NCBI GenBank assembly: GCA_029859645.1
Contig: JAOUCS010000004.1
Coordinates: forward strand, 1 to 64,000
DNA length: 64,000 nucleotides
Origin: Lysobacterales bacterium
GTDB taxonomy: Bacteria; Pseudomonadota; Gammaproteobacteria; Xanthomonadales; SZUA-36
Reading direction: 5' to 3'
Numbering within the stretch: position 1 is the first letter of the stretch; each line of letters begins with the position of its first letter. Under the pieces are notes generated by a model. It had not been told where the DNA came from, did not search any database, and saw nothing but the letters and a program-made list of their open reading frames with translations. Both the position numbers and the translations under genes were made by a program. Below are positions 8,819-18,164 of the stretch, piece by piece.

Positions 8819-9619
8819 GTGAAGACGGGTATTTTCGAGGCAGTGCATCACTGCCTGATGATTTCCGACCCCGTCGGCAAGTGTGAACAGGTGCCGCGGC
8901 TTGCAGAATGGCTGGCTGCGGACCCGGCCATGTTCGACGAGGGCTATCCGGTTGAGCCGGTTACCATTCCGGGGCGGCCGGACCGGCCCGAACTCGTCGA
9001 CCCAATGCAGGTGCCGCGGCGGCGGCCCGGCAGCCAGCAGGGCAGGGCCGCGCTGGTCCACGCCATCGCTCACATTGAATTCAATGCGATCAACCTTGCC
9101 CTGGATGCCGCGTACCGTTTTCGGGGAATGCCGGCGCAATTCTATAGTGACTGGATTTCAGTGGCTATCGACGAGGCTCGTCATTTTGAAATGTTACAGC
9201 GTCGTTTACAGGAAATGGACTGCTGCTACGGTGATTTTCCTGCGCACAATGGATTGTGGGAGATGGCCGTCAAGACAGCCCACAGTTGCCTGGTGAGAAT
9301 GGCCCTGGTGCCCAGGGTGCTCGAAGCCCGGGGGCTGGACGTTACTCCCGGGATGGTGCAGCGTCTTTCCTCGGCCGGTGACAAGGACACCGTGGCAGTG
9401 CTGGAAATTATCCTGGCCGAAGAAGTCCGGCACGTGGCGATTGGCACCCACTGGTTCAGGTATTGCTGTCAGCTGCAGGGTAAACCGCCGCTACCCACGT
9501 TCCTGGAGTTACTGCAAAAGAACTACTCGGGCACGCTCAAGGGTCCATTCAATCTCGATGCCAGGTACCGGGCAGGGTTTACCGAGGCGGAGATGTCAGC
9601 ACTGACAGCCGGGTTATAG
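8819..9619 (+). CDS. DUF455 ferritin-like protein
   Basis: 266 residues from a GTG start. The family is COG2833/DUF455, a di-iron ferritin-like fold. Visible metal-ligand candidates are the His-Ile-Glu of AHIEFNAIN (about residue 84), DEARHF (about 121) and EEVRHV (about 203), fitting the helical-bundle pattern of two E/ExxH pairs. The biological role is not established; a distant relation to the tRNA hydroxylase MiaE has been proposed. Only 28 nt separate it from icd, so they are probably cotranscribed. Confidence 0.85.
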   Translation: MKTGIFEAVHHCLMISDPVGKCEQVPRLAEWLAADPAMFDEGYPVEPVTIPGRPDRPELVDPMQVPRRRPGSQQGRAALVHAIAHIEFNAINLALDAAYRFRGMPAQFYSDWISVAIDEARHFEMLQRRLQEMDCCYGDFPAHNGLWEMAVKTAHSCLVRMALVPRVLEARGLDVTPGMVQRLSSAGDKDTVAVLEIILAEEVRHVAIGTHWFRYCCQLQGKPPLPTFLELLQKNYSGTLKGPFNLDARYRAGFTEAEMSALTAGL

Positions 9620-9642
9620 CCGCGCAGGGCGGGACGCAATGC

Positions 9643-10368
9643 TCACGACTCGAGCCTGACTGATTCGATCCCGTCTGGTGAGGCCATAAGGTAGCTGCCG
9701 AAGTCATACCAGTCGGCCAGCACGATACGTTCAGCCGGGCCGCTTTCCAGGATTACAGCGTGTCTCGCCGGCCGGTGCGTATGGCCATGTATCATCCTGG
9801 GAACTCCGTGCCTGCGAAACGCATCGTCCACCGCAGCGGCATTCACGTCCATGATCTCCATGCTTGATGACTGCGTATGTTGCAAGCTGGCCTGACGCGC
9901 AGACTTTGCCATCTCCAGTCGCTCCTCGATCGACAGGGCCAGCACCCCCGCCTGCCACTGAGGATCCCGGACCTGCCTGCGCAGGGCCTGGTATTCGACA
10001 TCATCGGTACACAGGCTGTCCCCATGAAGCAACAGCGTGGGCGTGCCAAACAAATTGATGACCTGTTCTTCCGGCAACAGCTTCAGTCCGGCCCGTTCCG
10101 CGTAATCCCGGCCGACCAGGAAATCCCGGTTGCCATGCATGAAATAGCATTTCACACCTGCGGAGGCGAGAGCCTGCAGCGCCGTGGCGACCTGTTGTGC
10201 CGTGGTGGAAAGGGCGTCGTCACCAATCCAGAACTCAAACAGATCACCGAGAATATAGAGTTCCCCGGCCCGGGTGGCCGGTCCAGAAAGGAATGCGCCA
10301 AACCATTCTGAACGGGCCGGGACAGCATCCTCGAGATGGAGATCGGAAATAAAGAGAGTGGGCTTCAT
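9643..10368 (-). CDS. lpxH: UDP-2,3-diacylglucosamine diphosphatase
   Basis: 241 residues, as in E. coli. It hydrolyses UDP-2,3-diacylglucosamine to lipid X and UMP, the fourth step of lipid A synthesis, at the inner-membrane face. The metallophosphoesterase motifs are in order: ISDLHLED, GDLFEFWIGDD, HGNRDFLVG, LLHGDSLCTDD and HGHTHRPA. The start codon overlaps the ppiA stop by one base, a common gammaproteobacterial pairing. Together with the outer-membrane barrel at 53634 it shows an LPS-bearing envelope. Confidence 0.96.
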   Translation of the reverse strand: MKPTLFISDLHLEDAVPARSEWFGAFLSGPATRAGELYILGDLFEFWIGDDALSTTAQQVATALQALASAGVKCYFMHGNRDFLVGRDYAERAGLKLLPEEQVINLFGTPTLLLHGDSLCTDDVEYQALRRQVRDPQWQAGVLALSIEERLEMAKSARQASLQHTQSSSMEIMDVNAAAVDDAFRRHGVPRMIHGHTHRPARHAVILESGPAERIVLADWYDFGSYLMASPDGIESVRLES

Positions 10369-10964
10369 CAGCCGTCACTGATCTCCACGGATTCGATTAC
10401 GACCGGTTCTTTGGGGACGTCACTGAATCCCTGGACTCTGCCGGTTGGAACGAAACGGATGCTGTCTACCACGCTCATACCCGAGGTAACGCGCCCGAAT
10501 ACGGTATAGCCCCATTCACGCGAACTCCCTTCACCCGTGTAGTCCAGGTCGGTGTTGTCATTCACATTGATGAAAAATTGTGAGGTGGCCGAATGCGGGT
10601 TGTTGGTTCTCGCCATGGCGATGGTGCCGCGCTTGTTTTTCAATCCGTTTGCTGCTTCATTCTGAATCGGTTCACCGGTGGTTTTCTTCTGCATGTCCGG
10701 TGTGAAGCCGCCGCCCTGGATCATGAAATTGCCGATGACCCGGTGAAAAATCGTTCCATCGTAATAACCGCTTTTTGCATAATTGACAAAGTTTTCGACA
10801 GAAACAGGTGCTTTATCGGCGTAGAGTTCCAGTTGGATTTCCCCCATGCTGGTGCGTATGACGGCTGATGGATTGCCCTCCGCGAGGAGTGTCGGCGGCG
10901 TCAGCAGGGTGAGCAGTATGGCGAGACCGGCGAGCCGGTTCAGGACAGCTTGGTGCTTGTTCAT
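10368..10964 (-). CDS. ppiA: Periplasmic cyclophilin-type peptidyl-prolyl isomerase
   Basis: 198 residues. A signal peptide covers about residues 1-28 (ending LLAEG), so it is periplasmic. The cyclophilin core is clear: [24 protein letters not shown] and SQFFINV, with the catalytic Arg in FHRV. It catalyses cis-trans isomerisation of proline bonds in exported proteins. It is cotranscribed with lpxH and divergent from gyrA across 245 bp. Confidence 0.94.
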   Translation of the reverse strand: MNKHQAVLNRLAGLAILLTLLTPPTLLAEGNPSAVIRTSMGEIQLELYADKAPVSVENFVNYAKSGYYDGTIFHRVIGNFMIQGGGFTPDMQKKTTGEPIQNEAANGLKNKRGTIAMARTNNPHSATSQFFINVNDNTDLDYTGEGSSREWGYTVFGRVTSGMSVVDSIRFVPTGRVQGFSDVPKEPVVIESVEISDG

Positions 10965-11091
10965 TATGAGATTCCCAGTTCAGTAGTAAGGCATAAAAAT
11001 GGAATGATACTGGTGCTTGGCAGACCGGGCCAGTAATTTCCGAAAACCATTGGTTTTTTGTCGTCTAAAAAGCGGATAAACCACGGATTTA

Positions 11092-11100
11092 TGGTATAAT
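11092..11100 (+). promoter_or_regulatory. Extended -10 promoter of gyrA
   Basis: TGGTATAAT at 11092-11100 is a consensus extended -10 (TGn plus TATAAT). No good -35 hexamer is seen at 17 bp. Transcription from here would give a leader of about 100 nt, A/T-rich just before the gene. A ribosome site (CGGAGA) lies near 11191, upstream of the ATG at 11210. An imperfect AAAACC/GGTTTT dyad at about 11043-11058 lies upstream. Confidence 0.6.
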
Positions 11101-11209
11101 TCTCTGATTAATGCGCAGGCTTTCTGGCTCGTGCTTCTCGCCTTAGTATGAAAATTTAAAATAAAAATAAATCAATTAGTTATGAGTAATTTCGGAGAAA
11201 TATTCTAAT

Positions 11210-13768
11210 ATGGCTGAACTTGCCAAAGAAGTGCTTCAGGTAAACCTCGAAGACGAAATGCGGCAGTCCTACCTGGACTATGCCATGAGCGTGATCGTAG
11301 GAAGGGCTCTGCCCGATGTAAGGGACGGCCTGAAGCCGGTTCATCGGCGTGTTCTTTTCGCCATGAGCGAGCTCGGTAACGACTGGAACAAGGCTTACAA
11401 GAAGTCTGCCCGAGTGGTGGGTGACGTGATTGGTAAGTATCACCCCCACGGCGATACCGCGGTGTACGACACGATAGTCCGGATGGCCCAGCCGTTCGCC
11501 ATGCGTTACATGCTGGTCGATGGCCAGGGCAATTTTGGCTCGGTAGACGGTGATGCTCCTGCAGCCATGCGTTATACCGAAGTGCGCATGTCACGGCTGG
11601 CGCACGAACTGCTGTCCGACCTGGAAAAGGAAACCGTCGATTACGTTCCCAACTACGACGAAAGTGAATATGAACCGCGCGTATTGCCAACCCGCACGCC
11701 AAACCTCCTGGTCAATGGTTCGGCCGGCATCGCTGTTGGAATGGCGACCAATATCCCCCCGCACAATCTGAACGAAGTCATCAATGCAACGATTGCACTG
11801 ATTGACAACCCGGAGCTGTCCGTGGAGGAACTCATGGACCACCTCCCCGGGCCGGATTTTCCAACGGCGGGGATTATCAACGGTGCGCAGGGGATTCACG
11901 AGGCCTATCACACCGGGCGTGGGCGCATCTATGTTCGGGCGCGGTCGAATATCGAAACCACTGAATCTTCAGGCAAGCAGGCGATCATCGTCACGGAACT
12001 GCCTTACCAGGTCAACAAGGCCCGCTTGCTTGAGAAAATAGCGGAGCTGGTCAAGGAGAAAAAGCTCGAGGGCATTACTGAACTGCGCGACGAGTCCGAC
12101 AAGGACGGCATGCGGGTGGTGATCGAATTACGCCGGGGCGATGTCCCGGAAGTGATTCTGAATAACCTTTACAAGCAAACCGCGATGCAAAGTGTTTTTG
12201 GTATCAACATGGTTGCGCTGGTAGAAGGGCAACCCCGGTTGTTGAACCTGCAAGAAATCCTCAGCGCCTTCATCAGTCACCGCCGCGAAGTGGTCACCCG
12301 CAGGACGCTGTTCGAGCTGCGCAAAGCGCGTGCTCGCGCCCACGTGCTGGAAGGTTTAACGGTTGCGCTGGCGAACCTGGATGAAGTGATCGAAATGATC
12401 AAGGCCTCGCCGACGCCGGCAGAGGCCAAAAGCCGATTGCTGGCACGGTTGTGGGAGCCTGGACTGGTCCGTGCCATGCTCGGCCAGGGGGGTGCCGAGA
12501 CTTCGCGACCCGAAAACCTCGAGCTCGAATTCGGTTTGCAGGAGGAAGGCTACCAGTTGTCGCCGGTACAGGCGCAGGAAATTCTCAATATGCGACTGCA
12601 CCGCCTGACCGGACTGGAGCAGGAAAAGCTGACCAAAGAATATGAAGACATCCTCGAGCAGGTCAAGGCGCTCCTGCTGATCCTGTCTGAACCCGCCCGT
12701 TTGCTGGCAGTGATCCGGGAGGAGCTGGCAGCCGTGCTGGAGCAGTTCGGCGATGAGCGCCGGACCGAAATCCTGCAGGACCGGCTGGACCTCAGCCTGG
12801 AAGACCTGATCACCGAAGAAGACGTCGTGGTCACTTTGTCGCATGGCGGCTATGCAAAATCACAGCCATTGGACCGCTACCAGGCACAGCGCCGGGGCGG
12901 AACCGGTAAATCGGCGACCAAGATGAAGGATGAGGACTTCATTGAGCGTCTGTTCGTCGCCAATACTCACGATATGCTGCTGTGTTTTACCAGCAGGGGT
13001 AAAATTCACTGGCTCAAGGTCTACCAGCTGCCGCAGGCCAGTCATGCCAGCCGGGGCAAACCCATAGTCAACCTGCTACCGCTGGAAAAAGGTGAGCGCG
13101 TTAATGCGGTATTGCCGGTTCGGGACTATCCGGATGATCTGTTTGTGTTTTTTGCAACCCGTAACGGCATTGTCAAGAAAACGCCATTGTCGGACTACTC
13201 GCGTCCGCGCGCCAATGGAATCTGGGCTATTGACCTCCCTGACGATGACGAACTGGTCAACGTAAGCCTGACGGACGGCGCACAAGACATCATGCTGTTT
13301 TCCAGTTCAGGTAAATGCATCAGGTTCGCAGAAAAAGACGTGCGTTCCATGGGCCGTGTTGCCAGGGGTGTTATCGGAATCCGCGTGCCCGGGGGACAGC
13401 AGGTTGTTTCGATGCTGGTTCTGGGTGCCGGCGATATCCTGACGGTGACTGAGAACGGGTTCGGTAAGCGAACGGCTCCGGACGACTATCCCAGGCAGGG
13501 CAGGGGTGGGCAGGGTGTCATTGGTATCCAGACTTCCGACCGCAATGGTGCGTTGATTTCCGCCATTCAGGTCAAGGCCGACGACGACATCATGTTGATC
13601 TCTGATGGAGGTACGCTGGTCCGCACCAGTGCCGCCGAAATCTCGACGCTGGGCAGGAATACCCAGGGCGTGACACTGATTCGCCTGCGCAAAGATGAAA
13701 AGCTGGTCGGGCTGGCGCGCATCGCGGCCGATACCGCCTCTGAAGATGGGCAGGAGGCTGGCGACTAG
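11210..13768 (+). CDS. gyrA: DNA gyrase subunit A
   Basis: 852 residues. With GyrB it introduces negative supercoils. The active-site Tyr is Tyr122 (RYTEVRM). The quinolone-resistance region has the same numbering as E. coli, with Thr83 in place of Ser83 and a conserved Asp87; Thr at 83 is also the natural residue in Pseudomonas and is not by itself a resistance mutation. The GyrA-box is QRRGGTG, starting the C-terminal beta-pinwheel. The acidic tail is short compared with E. coli. The stop shares CTAG with the convergent gene. Confidence 0.98.
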   Translation: MAELAKEVLQVNLEDEMRQSYLDYAMSVIVGRALPDVRDGLKPVHRRVLFAMSELGNDWNKAYKKSARVVGDVIGKYHPHGDTAVYDTIVRMAQPFAMRYMLVDGQGNFGSVDGDAPAAMRYTEVRMSRLAHELLSDLEKETVDYVPNYDESEYEPRVLPTRTPNLLVNGSAGIAVGMATNIPPHNLNEVINATIALIDNPELSVEELMDHLPGPDFPTAGIINGAQGIHEAYHTGRGRIYVRARSNIETTESSGKQAIIVTELPYQVNKARLLEKIAELVKEKKLEGITELRDESDKDGMRVVIELRRGDVPEVILNNLYKQTAMQSVFGINMVALVEGQPRLLNLQEILSAFISHRREVVTRRTLFELRKARARAHVLEGLTVALANLDEVIEMIKASPTPAEAKSRLLARLWEPGLVRAMLGQGGAETSRPENLELEFGLQEEGYQLSPVQAQEILNMRLHRLTGLEQEKLTKEYEDILEQVKALLLILSEPARLLAVIREELAAVLEQFGDERRTEILQDRLDLSLEDLITEEDVVVTLSHGGYAKSQPLDRYQAQRRGGTGKSATKMKDEDFIERLFVANTHDMLLCFTSRGKIHWLKVYQLPQASHASRGKPIVNLLPLEKGERVNAVLPVRDYPDDLFVFFATRNGIVKKTPLSDYSRPRANGIWAIDLPDDDELVNVSLTDGAQDIMLFSSSGKCIRFAEKDVRSMGRVARGVIGIRVPGGQQVVSMLVLGAGDILTVTENGFGKRTAPDDYPRQGRGGQGVIGIQTSDRNGALISAIQVKADDDIMLISDGGTLVRTSAAEISTLGRNTQGVTLIRLRKDEKLVGLARIAADTASEDGQEAGD

Positions 13769-14331
13769 TCCAGCAGGCTGGTGACCACGAAGGCGCCGCG
13801 AATATCGCCTTCGCGGTAACCTACAGCCTTGTCATGCGGGTAGAGTTCAGCGAGCTTATCCGCGACCTCCGCTGGAATTGCGGTGCCGTGGCATTGCAGG
13901 CACAGGCCGTCTGTCGGAATGGCTTTCATAAAGCGAAACTCCGGCCCCCCTGAAGTTTCTGCCGTTTCAGTCCAGCTCAAGGTGTTCGCTTTTTCCCCTG
14001 CACTCCGTCGTTCCTCAAAAGTTTCAAGCACCGCAATCTGCCAATCCCGTGCTGCATTGTCCGGGTTTCTGTTGAATGTGCTTACCCGTGACAATTGCAT
14101 CCCTGATTGCTGGGAAATCTGCCGGGCAATCACTTCAGCGCGACTGTGGCATACTTCGATCGCGTTAACGGGCCCACCCGCCTGCATGGTGCTCACCAGT
14201 TCAGATTTCAGAGACTGGGCGAAAAGTGCTATGGCCTGTTTCGCGCGGGTGACTTCCTGACCGGTTTCACCAGCCCAAAGTGCGGCGGGTAACGTGGTGC
14301 TCAGAATCAGCACGCAGATCAGCTTTTTCAT
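13765..14331 (-). CDS. Tll0287-like (DUF3365) periplasmic c-type haem protein
   Basis: 188 residues with a signal peptide (residues 1-20, ending LWAGE). One c-type haem motif, LCLQCHGT, lies near residue 143. The preceding helical part (MKAIP, with [15 protein letters not shown] upstream) matches the Tll0287-like domain, formerly DUF3365, found in haem sensors and stand-alone periplasmic proteins. No kinase or transmembrane output domain is attached, so it probably works as a small soluble redox or ligand-binding protein. It overlaps osmC-like by 4 nt, which implies translational coupling. Confidence 0.82.
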   Translation of the reverse strand: MKKLICVLILSTTLPAALWAGETGQEVTRAKQAIALFAQSLKSELVSTMQAGGPVNAIEVCHSRAEVIARQISQQSGMQLSRVSTFNRNPDNAARDWQIAVLETFEERRSAGEKANTLSWTETAETSGGPEFRFMKAIPTDGLCLQCHGTAIPAEVADKLAELYPHDKAVGYREGDIRGAFVVTSLLD

Positions 14332-14765
14332 GCGTCGATAATGATGTGAGTGTCGAGTATGGTTTCGCCGTTGAGGGAATTGGTCACCAGGCAGACGTGA
14401 TCAGATTTCTCAATTAAACGTTCGGCCTTGTTCGTGTCGGAACCGGGCGGAACATGCAGGGTGACCTTGACATGGTACCTGGTAAACCGGGTTACATTGT
14501 CGACCCGGTCAAGTATCCCGGCAACTTCGCAGTTCACCGAGTTCCATTCGAACCGGGAACCGCGGGCAATGGCTCTGAACGTCAGGATGAAACAATCAGC
14601 GACTGATGCCACCAGGAATGTTTCGGGTGACCAAAGGTCGCCTGGGCCGCCGAACTCGGCTGGAGCCAGTGAAGGCAGCGTTTGCAAACCAGGACTGCTG
14701 ACGGTGATTTCGCCCGTGGCCGGAGCCTCGGCGCTCACCTCGTAACGGTGCGGATAATCTTGCAT
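14328..14765 (-). CDS. OsmC family peroxide-detoxifying protein
   Basis: 145 residues of the OsmC/Ohr fold. The two redox cysteines are visible: one in SVADCFILTF (about residue 59) and one in DHVCLVTNS (about 125). Family members reduce organic or fatty-acid hydroperoxides. The exact subfamily (OsmC, Ohr or YhfA) is unclear. It starts 11 nt after the peroxiredoxin gene and overlaps the next gene by 4 nt, so it sits in the middle of a redox operon. Confidence 0.88.
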   Translation of the reverse strand: MQDYPHRYEVSAEAPATGEITVSSPGLQTLPSLAPAEFGGPGDLWSPETFLVASVADCFILTFRAIARGSRFEWNSVNCEVAGILDRVDNVTRFTRYHVKVTLHVPPGSDTNKAERLIEKSDHVCLVTNSLNGETILDTHIIIDA

Positions 14766-14776
14766 CTCTTCAAATC

Positions 14777-15253
14777 TTACAGGTTGGAAAGGACGTATTC
14801 GGCGCTGCTGACCTTGAATTCGCCCGGTGCTTCCACGAATAACCGGGTTACGACGCCATCGTCAGCGACTAAAGCGAAGCGCTGAGATCGCATTCCCATT
14901 CCGAAAGCGGAAGCGTCCATTTCAAGGCCCAGCAGTTTGGCAAAATCAGCATTGCCGTCGGCCAGCATCAGAATGTGATCTGCGTTGGCGCTCTTGCCCC
15001 AGGCATTCATCACGAAAACGTCGTTGACAGCGACGCAGGCAATGGTGTCGACACCTTTCGCGTGAAGCTGTCCGGCCTGTTCGACAAAGCCCGGTAAATG
15101 CCTGGCGGAGCAGGTTGGGGTAAACGCTCCGGGTACTGAAAAAAGTACGACTTTTTTGCCACCAAACAGTTCTTCTGTGCTGAGGGAGGCGGGACCGTTT
15201 TCACGCATGGTTGTCAGCGTGGCCTCGGGGATACGGTTTCCAACTTCAATCAT
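14777..15253 (-). CDS. Peroxiredoxin, Prx5/AhpE-type (type II peroxiredoxin)
   Basis: 158 residues. The peroxidatic motif PGAFTPTCSARHLPGF holds the active Cys near residue 49. A second Cys in DTIACVAVN (about 72) could be the resolving residue of an atypical two-Cys enzyme. No glutaredoxin domain is fused. It reduces peroxides using thioredoxin or glutaredoxin/glutathione. It lies 4 nt after a receiver-domain gene. Confidence 0.93.
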   Translation of the reverse strand: MIEVGNRIPEATLTTMRENGPASLSTEELFGGKKVVLFSVPGAFTPTCSARHLPGFVEQAGQLHAKGVDTIACVAVNDVFVMNAWGKSANADHILMLADGNADFAKLLGLEMDASAFGMGMRSQRFALVADDGVVTRLFVEAPGEFKVSSAEYVLSNL

Positions 15254-15257
15254 GATT

Positions 15258-15623
15258 TCAGGCTGCCATTGCCTCTGAAATAGCGGTTAACAACAGGGCT
15301 GGATTGACCGGCTTGGTGACATATTCCCTGGCACCCTGGCGCAGGCCCCATACACGGTCGGCTTCGCCGTCTTTGCTGGTTACGAAAATAACCGGTATGT
15401 GCCGCGTGGAATCTGTTTTGCCCAACCGGCGTTTGGCCTGGTAGCCGCTCATGCCGGGCATGACAATATCCATCAGGATGACAGCAGGATTTTCATCTGC
15501 AGCAAGCTCGAGTGCTTGCTCCCCGGAAGCAGCCGTCAGAGTCTGATGTCCACCGCCTTCAACGATTTGCCGCAGGCTGTAAAGCTGCGTTGGTGAGTCG
15601 TCGACAATGAGAATTTTAGACAT
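15258..15623 (-). CDS. Single-domain response regulator, PilH-like
   Basis: 121 residues from the ATG at 15623; the upstream in-frame start would add an unconserved tail. It is a stand-alone receiver: DD at residues 8-9, phospho-acceptor Asp in LMDIVMPG (about 52), Thr in FVTSKDGE and Lys in YVTKPVNP. Length and the RVWGLRQGAREYVTKP segment resemble PilH, the twitching-motility receiver. No pil or che genes are nearby, so the PilH role is by similarity only. It is joined to the peroxiredoxin gene by a 4-nt gap. Confidence 0.82.
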   Translation of the reverse strand: MSKILIVDDSPTQLYSLRQIVEGGGHQTLTAASGEQALELAADENPAVILMDIVMPGMSGYQAKRRLGKTDSTRHIPVIFVTSKDGEADRVWGLRQGAREYVTKPVNPALLLTAISEAMAA

Positions 15624-15698
15624 GCCTGCTCCCGCATCCGGCGTTAAATTCATCCTCTGTGCGCTCATTATGCCGTAAATTCATGATAATTTGTAAGA

Positions 15699-16712
15699 TC
15701 AATCTTCAATATCGGAGATTTTCACCACGGTCCGGCCAAGCGAGCGGCTCTCCATCATGTCGTTGAATACCGGTTCCATCGTCTCGAGAGTGACTTCGCG
15801 GGTGATGATTTCATCCAGGTGGTCCGGCTTCCATTCATGGCCGAGGCGGTTCCAGAGCATTCTGCGCATCTCGATACTGCAGTTTGCCGAACTGATGCCC
15901 AGCAGGCTGACCCCCCTCAGGATCAGAGGGAATACGGTCGTATGCAGCCCATGTCCGCCGGCCATCCCACAGCAGGCGATGCTTCCCCACAGGTCAGTTA
16001 CGGCGGCGATTCCCGCCAGCATATCGCCACCAACACTGTCTATGCATCCGGCCCAGCGGGTTCGGTCCAGCGGTTTTTTTCCCCAATGCAGGTCATGGCG
16101 GGAAATACACTGGGTTGCGCCCAGGTGCTCCAGCCAGTCAAATTCTTCCGTCTTGCCGGTAATGGCATGCACTTCGTAACCGGCCCTGGTCAGCAGGTCG
16201 ATGGCGACACTGCCAACACCGCCACTGGCGCCGGTGACGACAATCGGCCCCATTTCGGGTTGCTGGCCGTTCGCCTCCATCCGGTAGAGGCTCATGGCGG
16301 CAGTAAAGCCCGCTGTACCCAGTCCCATGGCTTCACGGAGGGTCAGTGAGTCAGGCACGGGGACAACGATGTCACTCGAAAGGCGCAGGTATTGCGAATA
16401 TCCGCCATCCCGCACTTCCGACAGGCCGCTGCCATTAGCGAGTACCCGGTCGCCCGCGACCACGTGATCGCAGCTGGATTCGACCACCACGCCTGCCACA
16501 TCAATACCTCCGGTCAGCGGATACTGCCGGAGTATTTTCCCTTTTCCGGTTGCCGCCAGTGCGTCCTTGAAGTTGATGCCCGACCATGCCACCTGGATGG
16601 TGACTTCACCTTCGCTGAGATCGTCTATCGATACGGTTTCCAGTCCGGAGCGAAATCCGTCTTCGTCATCATGTATGCGGAAGGCGTTGAATTGGGAAGG
16701 TAGGGTGTTCAT
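15699..16712 (-). CDS. acuI: YhdH/AcuI family NADPH-dependent acrylyl-CoA/quinone reductase
   Basis: 337 residues, zinc-free medium-chain dehydrogenase/reductase. Key features are SGINFKDALAATGKG near residue 50 and the NADPH loop GASGGVGSVA near residue 158. The family reduces acryloyl-CoA to propionyl-CoA, protecting cells from acryloyl-CoA and taking part in DMSP or 3-hydroxypropionate metabolism. It lies 12 nt downstream of lpdA on the same strand, so it could be read from the suc operon. A run of seven T (reverse strand A7) occurs near 16074-16080. Confidence 0.85.
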   Translation of the reverse strand: MNTLPSQFNAFRIHDDEDGFRSGLETVSIDDLSEGEVTIQVAWSGINFKDALAATGKGKILRQYPLTGGIDVAGVVVESSCDHVVAGDRVLANGSGLSEVRDGGYSQYLRLSSDIVVPVPDSLTLREAMGLGTAGFTAAMSLYRMEANGQQPEMGPIVVTGASGGVGSVAIDLLTRAGYEVHAITGKTEEFDWLEHLGATQCISRHDLHWGKKPLDRTRWAGCIDSVGGDMLAGIAAVTDLWGSIACCGMAGGHGLHTTVFPLILRGVSLLGISSANCSIEMRRMLWNRLGHEWKPDHLDEIITREVTLETMEPVFNDMMESRSLGRTVVKISDIED

Positions 16713-16724
16713 GATCGGGTTCCT

Positions 16725-18152
16725 CTAGTTGCCACGGTGAATGGCGCGGCCGTCAAGATGAAGGGCTGCCTCGTGAATGGCTTCCGACAGGGTCGGGTGC
16801 GCGTGAATGATGCGGGCCAGGTCTTCGCTGGAGCCCTGGAATTCCATGGCCACGACGCATTCCGCAATCAACTCCGACGCATTGGCGCCGAAAATATGCA
16901 CGCCGAGAATCTCGTCGGTTTCTGAGTCCGCCAGTATTTTAACCATTCCGGCGCCCTGTCCACCCGCGAGCGCTCTTCCGTTGGCCGCAAAAGGAAAGGA
17001 ACCGGTTTTGTAGCTTGCGCCGGCCGCTTCGAGTTCCTGTTCGGATTTGCCGACCCAGGCTATTTCCGGGTCGGTGTAGACCACCCAGGGCACTGTATCG
17101 AAGTGAATATGCGCAGGTTTACCCGCGATCAATTCCGCTACTGCCACGCCTTCTTCCGAAGCCTTGTGCGCAAGCATTGGGCCCCGCACGCAGTCACCGA
17201 TGGCCCATACGCCCGGGGCAGAAGTACGGGATTGTTCATCCACGTCGATCTGGCCGCGGTCCGTCAGGCTGACTCCGCTGTCTTCGCTCAATAATCCCTC
17301 GGTATAGGGCTTGCGGCCAACACTGACCAGCAGGCGATCGAAGCTGTGCTGGCTTTGGCCGTTGGCATCTTCAACCGTCACGTTGACCTTGCCGTCCTCA
17401 AGCTGCGCGCTTTTTACCAGGGTTCCGAGGCGGACATCCAGCCCCTGTTTCTTGAATTCCCGCGCGGCCTGCTTGCTGATGTCGCGATCGGCAAGCGGCA
17501 GGAAGTCAGCCAGCGCCTCCAGCAGGACGACAGAGGCGCCAAGCCGGTTCCAGACCGAGCCGAGTTCCAGCCCGATAACTCCGGCGCCGATGACACCCAG
17601 CGTGGCAGGCACCTGGTCGAAATCCAGTGCGCCGGTGTTATCGACGATGTATTCACCGTCGAAAGGAATGCCGGGAATTTCAATCGGCACCGAACCGCTG
17701 GCAAGAATAACGTTTTCGGCCTGCAGCGCTATGACATCACCGCCATCCTGCGGAGTGACTTTAACAGAACGATTGGCGCCCAGCCGGCCATTGCCGTGAT
17801 AGAACGTGACCTTGTTGCCCTTCAGCAACTGGCTGACACCGCCGGTCAGTTTTTTGACCACGCCATCTTTGCGGGCAATCATTTTCGGCACATCGATGGC
17901 CACTGCAGAAATACTGATGCCGTGATTTCCATAGTCGTGTTGCAGATGGTAGTAGTGCTTGCTGGAGTCCAGCAGGGCCTTGGACGGAATACAGCCCACA
18001 TTGAGACAGGTCCCGCCGGGAGCCGCCTTGCCGTCTTTGCCGATAAAGTTGTCGATACAGGCCGTTTTAAGTCCGAGTTGCGCTGCGCGAATGGCTGCCA
18101 CATAGCCCCCGGGTCCGCCGCCGATGACAATTACGTCGAATTTTTCAGACAT
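16725..18152 (-). CDS. lpdA: Dihydrolipoyl dehydrogenase (E3)
   Basis: 475 residues. FAD motif VIGGGPGGYVAA at the N-terminus, redox disulfide GGTCLNVGCIPSKALL around residues 45-60, NAD motif GVIGAGVIGLELGSVW near 185, and C-terminal catalytic His-Glu in HAHPTLSEAIHE. It reoxidises dihydrolipoamide on SucB and passes electrons to NAD+. It follows sucB by 12 nt, completing a sucA-sucB-lpdA operon. Confidence 0.97.
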   Translation of the reverse strand: MSEKFDVIVIGGGPGGYVAAIRAAQLGLKTACIDNFIGKDGKAAPGGTCLNVGCIPSKALLDSSKHYYHLQHDYGNHGISISAVAIDVPKMIARKDGVVKKLTGGVSQLLKGNKVTFYHGNGRLGANRSVKVTPQDGGDVIALQAENVILASGSVPIEIPGIPFDGEYIVDNTGALDFDQVPATLGVIGAGVIGLELGSVWNRLGASVVLLEALADFLPLADRDISKQAAREFKKQGLDVRLGTLVKSAQLEDGKVNVTVEDANGQSQHSFDRLLVSVGRKPYTEGLLSEDSGVSLTDRGQIDVDEQSRTSAPGVWAIGDCVRGPMLAHKASEEGVAVAELIAGKPAHIHFDTVPWVVYTDPEIAWVGKSEQELEAAGASYKTGSFPFAANGRALAGGQGAGMVKILADSETDEILGVHIFGANASELIAECVVAMEFQGSSEDLARIIHAHPTLSEAIHEAALHLDGRAIHRGN

Positions 18153-18164
18153 GGGTGATTTCCT

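Noticed and set aside
11043-11058. AAAACC/GGTTTT hairpin followed by T residues upstream of gyrA, as a terminator
   Set aside because: The stem is short and A/T-rich, and no plus-strand gene ends upstream; it is more likely incidental.
11210-13768. Quinolone resistance mutation at GyrA position 83
   Set aside because: Thr83 is the natural residue in several gammaproteobacteria, and Asp87 is unchanged.
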